From: Kitasatospora aureofaciens
GTDB lineage: Bacteria > Actinomycetota > Actinomycetes > Streptomycetales > Streptomycetaceae
Assembly: GCF_001188955.3 (NCBI RefSeq)
Contig: NZ_JPRF03000017.1
Coordinates: 62,001-126,000 of the forward strand
Reading direction: 5' to 3'
Length of the DNA stretch: 64,000 nt
Position numbers and translations under genes: made by a program
Shown here: positions 60,510 through 64,000 of the stretch, piece after piece
Layout: each line of letters starts with the position of its first letter
Numbering within the stretch: position 1 is the stretch's first letter
The notes under the pieces: model-generated
Database searches by the model: none
Told to the model about the DNA's origin: nothing
What the model saw: only the letters and a program-made list of their open reading frames with translations

Positions 60510-62764
60510 TGAGCCTCGACACCGTCAAGAACGCCGAGCAGACCCCGGACGCCGCCCAGCCGTGGGCCGAGCTCGGCCTCAAGGAGGACGAGTACGCGCG
60601 CATCCGGGAGATTCTCGGCCGCCGCCCGACCGGCGCCGAACTCGCGATGTACTCGGTCATGTGGTCCGAGCACTGTTCGTACAAGAGCAGCAAGGTCCAC
60701 CTGAAGCAGTTCGGCGAGAAGAAGCCCGATTCGGACGCGATGCTCGTCGGCATCGGCGAGAACGCCGGTGTGGTCGACGTCGGCCAGGGCTACGCGGTGA
60801 CCTTCAAGGTCGAGTCGCACAACCACCCGTCGTACATCGAGCCCTACCAGGGCGCGGCCACCGGTATCGGCGGCATCGTGCGCGACATCCTGGCGATGGG
60901 CGCCCGTCCGGTCGCCGTGATGGACCCGCTGCGCTTCGGTGCGGCCGACCACCCGGACACCCGGCGCGTGCTGCCCGGCATCGTCGCGGGCATCGGCGGC
61001 TACGGCAACTGCCTGGGCCTGCCGAACATCGGCGGCGAGGTCGTCTTCGACTCCTGCTACCAGGGCAACCCGCTGGTCAACGCGCTGTGCGTGGGGGTCA
61101 TGAAGCACGAGGACATCCACCTCGCGCAGGCCTCCGGCGCCGGCAACAAGGTCATCCTGTACGGCGCCCGCACCGGCGGCGACGGCATCGGCGGAGTCTC
61201 GGTGCTGGCCTCCGAGACCTTCGACGACACCAAGCCGACCAAGCGCCCGGCCGTCCAGGTCGGCGACCCGTTCCAGGAGAAGCTCCTGATCGAGTGCACC
61301 CTGGAGATCTTCCGGGAGAAGCTCGTCAAGGGCATCCAGGACCTCGGCGGCGCCGGTCTGTCCTGCGCCACCAGCGAGCTGGCCTCGGCCGGCTCCGGCG
61401 GCATGCGGATCGACCTCGACACGGTGCACCTGCGCGACCACACGCTCTCGCCGGAGGAGATCCTCATGAGCGAGTCGCAGGAGCGCATGTGCGCGATCGT
61501 CGAGCCCGACAAGGTCGCCCGCTTCCTGGAGATCTGCGAGAAGTGGGACGTCATCGCCAACGTCATCGGTGAGGTCACCGACGGCGAGCGCCTGGAGATC
61601 TTCTGGCACGGCGAGCTCGTGGTGGACGTGCCCCCGCGCACCGTCGCCCACGAGGGCCCGACCTACCAGCGCCCCTACGCCCGCCCGAGCTGGCAGGACG
61701 CGCTGCAGGCCGACGCCCCCACCGCCGAGCGGCTGGCCCGCCCGACCACCGGCGAGGGCCTCAAGGCCGACCTGCTGAAGGTCGCGAGCCACCCGAACCA
61801 GGCCTCCAAGTCCTGGATCACCGACCAGTACGACCGCTACGTGCTCGGCAACACCGTGCTCTCGCACGGCGAAGACTCGGGCATGATCCGGATCGACGAC
61901 GAGACCAACCTCGGCGTCTCGGTCGCCACCGACGGCAACGGCCGCTACGCCAAGCTGGACCCGTACACCGGCGCCCAGCTGGCCCTGGCCGAGGCGTACC
62001 GCAACGTCGCGGCCGGCGGCGCCAAGCCGCTCGCCGTCTCCGACTGCCTCAACTTCGGCTCCCCCGAGGACCCGGACGTGATGTGGCAGTTCGCCGAGGC
62101 GACCCGCGGCCTGGCCGACGCCTGCCTGGTGCTCGGCACCCCGGTCACCGGCGGCAACGTCTCGCTCTACAACCAGACCGGCGAGGTCGCCATCCACCCG
62201 ACCCCGGTGGTCGCGGTGCTCGGCGTCATCGACGACGTCACCCGGCGCACCCCGGTCGCCTTCGCCGAGGAGGGGCAGCTGCTCTACCTGCTCGGCGACA
62301 CGGCGGACGAGCTCGGCGGCTCGGCCTGGTCGCAGGTCGTCCACGACCACCTCGGCGGCCTGCCGCCCAAGGTGGACCTGGAGCGCGAGCGGCTGCTCGG
62401 CGAGATCCTCATCTCGGCCTCCCGCGACGGCATGATCGACGCCGCGCACGACCTGTCCGACGGCGGCCTCGGCCAGGCGCTCGTGGAGAGCTGCCTCAAG
62501 GGCGGCCACGGCGCGCGGATCGTCGTGCCCGAGGGCACGGACCCGTTCGTGTTCCTGTTCTCGGAGTCGGCCGGCCGCGCCGTCGTGGCGGTGCCGCGCA
62601 GCGAGGAGCTCCGCTTCAACGACATGTGCACCGCGCGTGGCCTGCCGGCCACCCGGATCGGTGTCGTGGACGGCGACGCCCTGGACGTCCAGGGGCAGTT
62701 CACCGTCTCGCTGGCCGAGCTGAAGGACGCCCACACCGGCGTCATCGAGGCCCTGCTGGCCTGA
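60509..62764 (+). CDS. purL: Phosphoribosylformylglycinamidine synthase subunit PurL
   Basis: 751-residue synthetase subunit (small PurL type needing PurS and PurQ) making FGAM from FGAR, ammonia and [23 protein letters not shown] near residue 48 has the substrate His. [20 protein letters not shown] and [20 protein letters not shown] form the first AIRS-like domain; [20 protein letters not shown] and the [20 protein letters not shown] block belong to the second half. Full length. Followed by a strong hairpin. Confidence 0.97.
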   Translation: MSLDTVKNAEQTPDAAQPWAELGLKEDEYARIREILGRRPTGAELAMYSVMWSEHCSYKSSKVHLKQFGEKKPDSDAMLVGIGENAGVVDVGQGYAVTFKVESHNHPSYIEPYQGAATGIGGIVRDILAMGARPVAVMDPLRFGAADHPDTRRVLPGIVAGIGGYGNCLGLPNIGGEVVFDSCYQGNPLVNALCVGVMKHEDIHLAQASGAGNKVILYGARTGGDGIGGVSVLASETFDDTKPTKRPAVQVGDPFQEKLLIECTLEIFREKLVKGIQDLGGAGLSCATSELASAGSGGMRIDLDTVHLRDHTLSPEEILMSESQERMCAIVEPDKVARFLEICEKWDVIANVIGEVTDGERLEIFWHGELVVDVPPRTVAHEGPTYQRPYARPSWQDALQADAPTAERLARPTTGEGLKADLLKVASHPNQASKSWITDQYDRYVLGNTVLSHGEDSGMIRIDDETNLGVSVATDGNGRYAKLDPYTGAQLALAEAYRNVAAGGAKPLAVSDCLNFGSPEDPDVMWQFAEATRGLADACLVLGTPVTGGNVSLYNQTGEVAIHPTPVVAVLGVIDDVTRRTPVAFAEEGQLLYLLGDTADELGGSAWSQVVHDHLGGLPPKVDLERERLLGEILISASRDGMIDAAHDLSDGGLGQALVESCLKGGHGARIVVPEGTDPFVFLFSESAGRAVVAVPRSEELRFNDMCTARGLPATRIGVVDGDALDVQGQFTVSLAELKDAHTGVIEALLA

Positions 62765-62777
62765 CCGGCCCGCTCCG

Positions 62778-62812
62778 GGGGGCGGACGGTTCCGTTGGAA
62801 CCGTCCGCCCCC
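62778..62812 (+). terminator. Terminator of the purSQL operon
   Basis: Perfect 16-base arms GGGGGCGGACGGTTCC (62778-62793) and 62797-62812 with a GTT loop, 13 bases after the purL stop. Confidence 0.88.
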
Positions 62813-62816
62813 GTCG

Positions 62817-62822
62817 TATGTT
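62817..62822 (+). promoter_or_regulatory. Putative -10 element of a leaderless transcript
   Basis: TATGTT followed by exactly seven bases and ATG 62830, directly behind the purSQL terminator; no ribosome site. Confidence 0.5.
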
Positions 62823-62829
62823 GGGCCCC

Positions 62830-63642
62830 ATGCCTCCCAAGTCCCGTACGTACCAGCCGCAGAAGGTCCGCGCCGCGCTGGCCGCCCAGAGCGAGTCGCT
62901 CCGTGCCGTCGTCCACGGCCTCACGGCCGACCAGTTGGAGCGGCCGACCCGGCTCGGCACCTGGCGGGTCCGGGAGTTGCTGACGCACCTGAGCCTGGCG
63001 CTGGGCCACCTGGCCGCCGCGGTGGGCACCCCGGCACCGGACGGGCCGGTGCTCTCGCTGGCCGGCTACGCGGAGTTGAGCGGGACGATGGCCGCGGCCG
63101 TCGACAGCGCGGTGACGGAGCACGCGGCGACCGGGTTCGCCGGCCCGCCCGCGGAGGTGGCCGCCGCGTTCGACCGGTCGCTCGACGCCGTACGGGCCGT
63201 GCTCGACCGGCCTGCCGGGGCGGAGCGGGAGCCGACCGCCGTCGTGGTCGGTCGGCGGATGCTCCTGACCGACTACCTGGTGACCAGGCTGGTCGAGGCC
63301 GTGGTGCACGCCGACGACCTGGCCGACGCGCTGGGCCTGGACACCTTCCCGCACGACCGCCAGGCCCTCGCCGCCGTCACCCGGATGCTGGCCGACGCCT
63401 TCGCCGACCGGGTGCCCGGCGGCGCGGTCGAGCTGCGGATCCCGCCGTACGCGGTCGTCCAGGCCGTCCCGGGGCCCAAGCACACCCGGGGCACCCCGCC
63501 GAACGTGGTCGAGACCGACCCGCTGACCTGGATCCGGCTGGCCACCGGCCGGATGCCCTGGGCGGCGGCGGTGGCGGACCACGCGGTGGCCGCCTCGGGG
63601 GAGCGCAGCGACCTGGGGGAGTACCTGCCGGTCCTGGGCTAG
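62830..63642 (+). CDS. MDMPI/TIGR03083-like protein with sterol-carrier C-terminal domain
   Basis: 270 residues. The N-terminal helical MDMPI-like domain reads KVRAALAAQSESLRAVVHGL, then GTWRVRELLTHLSLALGHLA with a His in the usual metal position and TRLVEAVVHADDLADALGLD with the second. The C-terminal part (about 180-270: VELRIPPYAVVQAVPGPKHT, then DPLTWIRLATGR) is the SCP2-like module called sterol carrier family in annotations. Mycothiol-dependent chemistry is possible but unproven. Apparently leaderless from ATG 62830. Its TAG overlaps the stop of a minus-strand remnant. Confidence 0.82.
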   Translation: MPPKSRTYQPQKVRAALAAQSESLRAVVHGLTADQLERPTRLGTWRVRELLTHLSLALGHLAAAVGTPAPDGPVLSLAGYAELSGTMAAAVDSAVTEHAATGFAGPPAEVAAAFDRSLDAVRAVLDRPAGAEREPTAVVVGRRMLLTDYLVTRLVEAVVHADDLADALGLDTFPHDRQALAAVTRMLADAFADRVPGGAVELRIPPYAVVQAVPGPKHTRGTPPNVVETDPLTWIRLATGRMPWAAAVADHAVAASGERSDLGEYLPVLG

Positions 63643-63785
63643 CGGCTGGTCCGTGAGCCGGCCGACCAGCCCTTGAGCTGCCCGGCCAGGGCTTCGGCGG
63701 CCTTGCGCAGCGGTTCGCCGGCCAGGGCCGGGTCCTGGGCCGCCTGCCCGCCGGTGGTGTTCTGGTCGAGCACCAGCACCAGGTC
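63639..63785 (-). pseudogene. C-terminal gene remnant without start
   Basis: 48 codons open on the minus strand (DLVLVLDQNTTGGQAAQDPA ... WSAGSRTSR, stop at 63639) with good codon bias, but an in-frame TGA stands immediately upstream (63786-63788) and no start codon with a ribosome site is present. The upstream junction GGAGCGCAACGGAGTTGAGA resembles repetitive streptomycete intergenic sequence. It is probably the tail of a truncated gene; I cannot name the family. Confidence 0.4.
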
Positions 63786-63821
63786 TCAACTCCGTTGCGC
63801 TCCGGGACGGCTGCGGCACGG

Positions 63822-64000
63822 CTACGGCACGGCCGGGCCGCTCAGGTAGGTGCCGTCCGCCGAGTACGGCCAGGCGTTCGGCGTGCAGCCCTTGAGGCCG
63901 TAGATCTGCTGCATCATGGCGGGCGCGGGCTTGCCGGGGCCGGGGCAGGTCTCGTGTCCGTGGCCGATCCGGTGGCCGACCTCGTGGTTGACGATCAGTG
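63822..64000 (-). CDS. DUF3152 protein, C-terminal end (runs off right edge)
   Basis: The last 59 residues of a minus-strand gene. [20 protein letters not shown] contains HExGHxxGHxH, a metzincin-like zinc motif, and the end [20 protein letters not shown] is characteristic of actinobacterial DUF3152 proteins, which are usually secreted or membrane-anchored. Two Cys probably form a disulfide. Peptidase activity is predicted from the motif only; the N-terminal part lies beyond the window. Confidence 0.82.
   Translation of the reverse strand, partial: LIVNHEVGHRIGHGHETCPGPGKPAPAMMQQIYGLKGCTPNAWPYSADGTYLSGPAVP

Overview
The window is a high-GC actinobacterial chromosome segment, almost certainly from Streptomycetaceae (Streptomyces, Kitasatospora or a close relative). 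Supporting signs are GTG/TTG starts, Lsr2, mycothiol-dependent MDMPI proteins, the proteasome activator Bpa, FemX-type peptidoglycan enzymes, serine/threonine kinases and a sortase substrate of the LAxTG kind. The gene order ino1-padR-PBP ... rpsF-ssb-rpsR-rplI-MATE-dnaB is the one remembered from the oriC side of Streptomyces chromosomes. A perfect parS palindrome and a DnaA-box cluster fit that location.

Layout. 1-8.7 kb: cell-envelope block (inositol phosphate synthase, PadR regulator with its operator, bifunctional PBP, GT87 membrane glycosyltransferase, then a minus-strand femX/alanine-racemase-like operon and a small membrane protein). 9-14.3 kb: replication and ribosome block (rpsF, parS, ssb, rpsR, rplI, MATE pump, DnaA boxes, dnaB). 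14.3-24.6 kb: Eis-like acetyltransferase, acyltransferase 3, manA, polyprenol-phosphate mannosyltransferase, HxlR/azoreductase pair, MBL hydrolase, and mobA-DUF6457-moeA followed by a tandem repeat and a TrkA-C remnant. 24.6-32.9 kb: quinone oxidoreductase, disordered membrane protein, Bpa, two tandem serine/threonine kinases, APH-fold protein, orphan NarL regulator. 33.3-36.9 kb: 2-oxo acid dehydrogenase operon (E1 alpha, E1 beta, E2). 37-48 kb: sortase substrate, BenE symporter, M64 peptidase, MFS transporter, solitary Bro-N protein, MDMPI protein, nitrilase, GntR regulator, SLATT protein. 48-63.6 kb: purine genes (purD, purC, purSQL) with a degenerate M48 homologue and a DUF6605 protein between purD and purC, a two-component system with an ABC exporter, two identical tRNA-Gly genes and an Lsr2 paralogue. 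The right edge holds a gene remnant and the 3' end of a DUF3152 gene.

How the parts work together. The left block supplies precursors and enzymes for wall and lipid glycan assembly; manA and the dolichol-phosphate-mannose-type synthase feed GDP-mannose-derived mannosylation, for which the GT87 protein is a plausible acceptor-side enzyme. The purine block carries five genes of de novo IMP synthesis. Regulation visible in the sequence includes a double PadR box, an HxlR-type operator, DnaA boxes before dnaB, strong hairpin terminators at most convergent junctions, and a recurrent TANNNT-N6/7-start arrangement that suggests leaderless transcripts for about eight genes. There is no CRISPR array, rRNA, insertion sequence or intact prophage. 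Nothing here is a clear-cut new multi-gene system. The best candidates for undescribed biology are the pseudo-M48/DUF6605 pair inside the purine region, the lone Bro-N gene with flanking repeats, the SLATT protein and the extra-oriC DnaA-box cluster.
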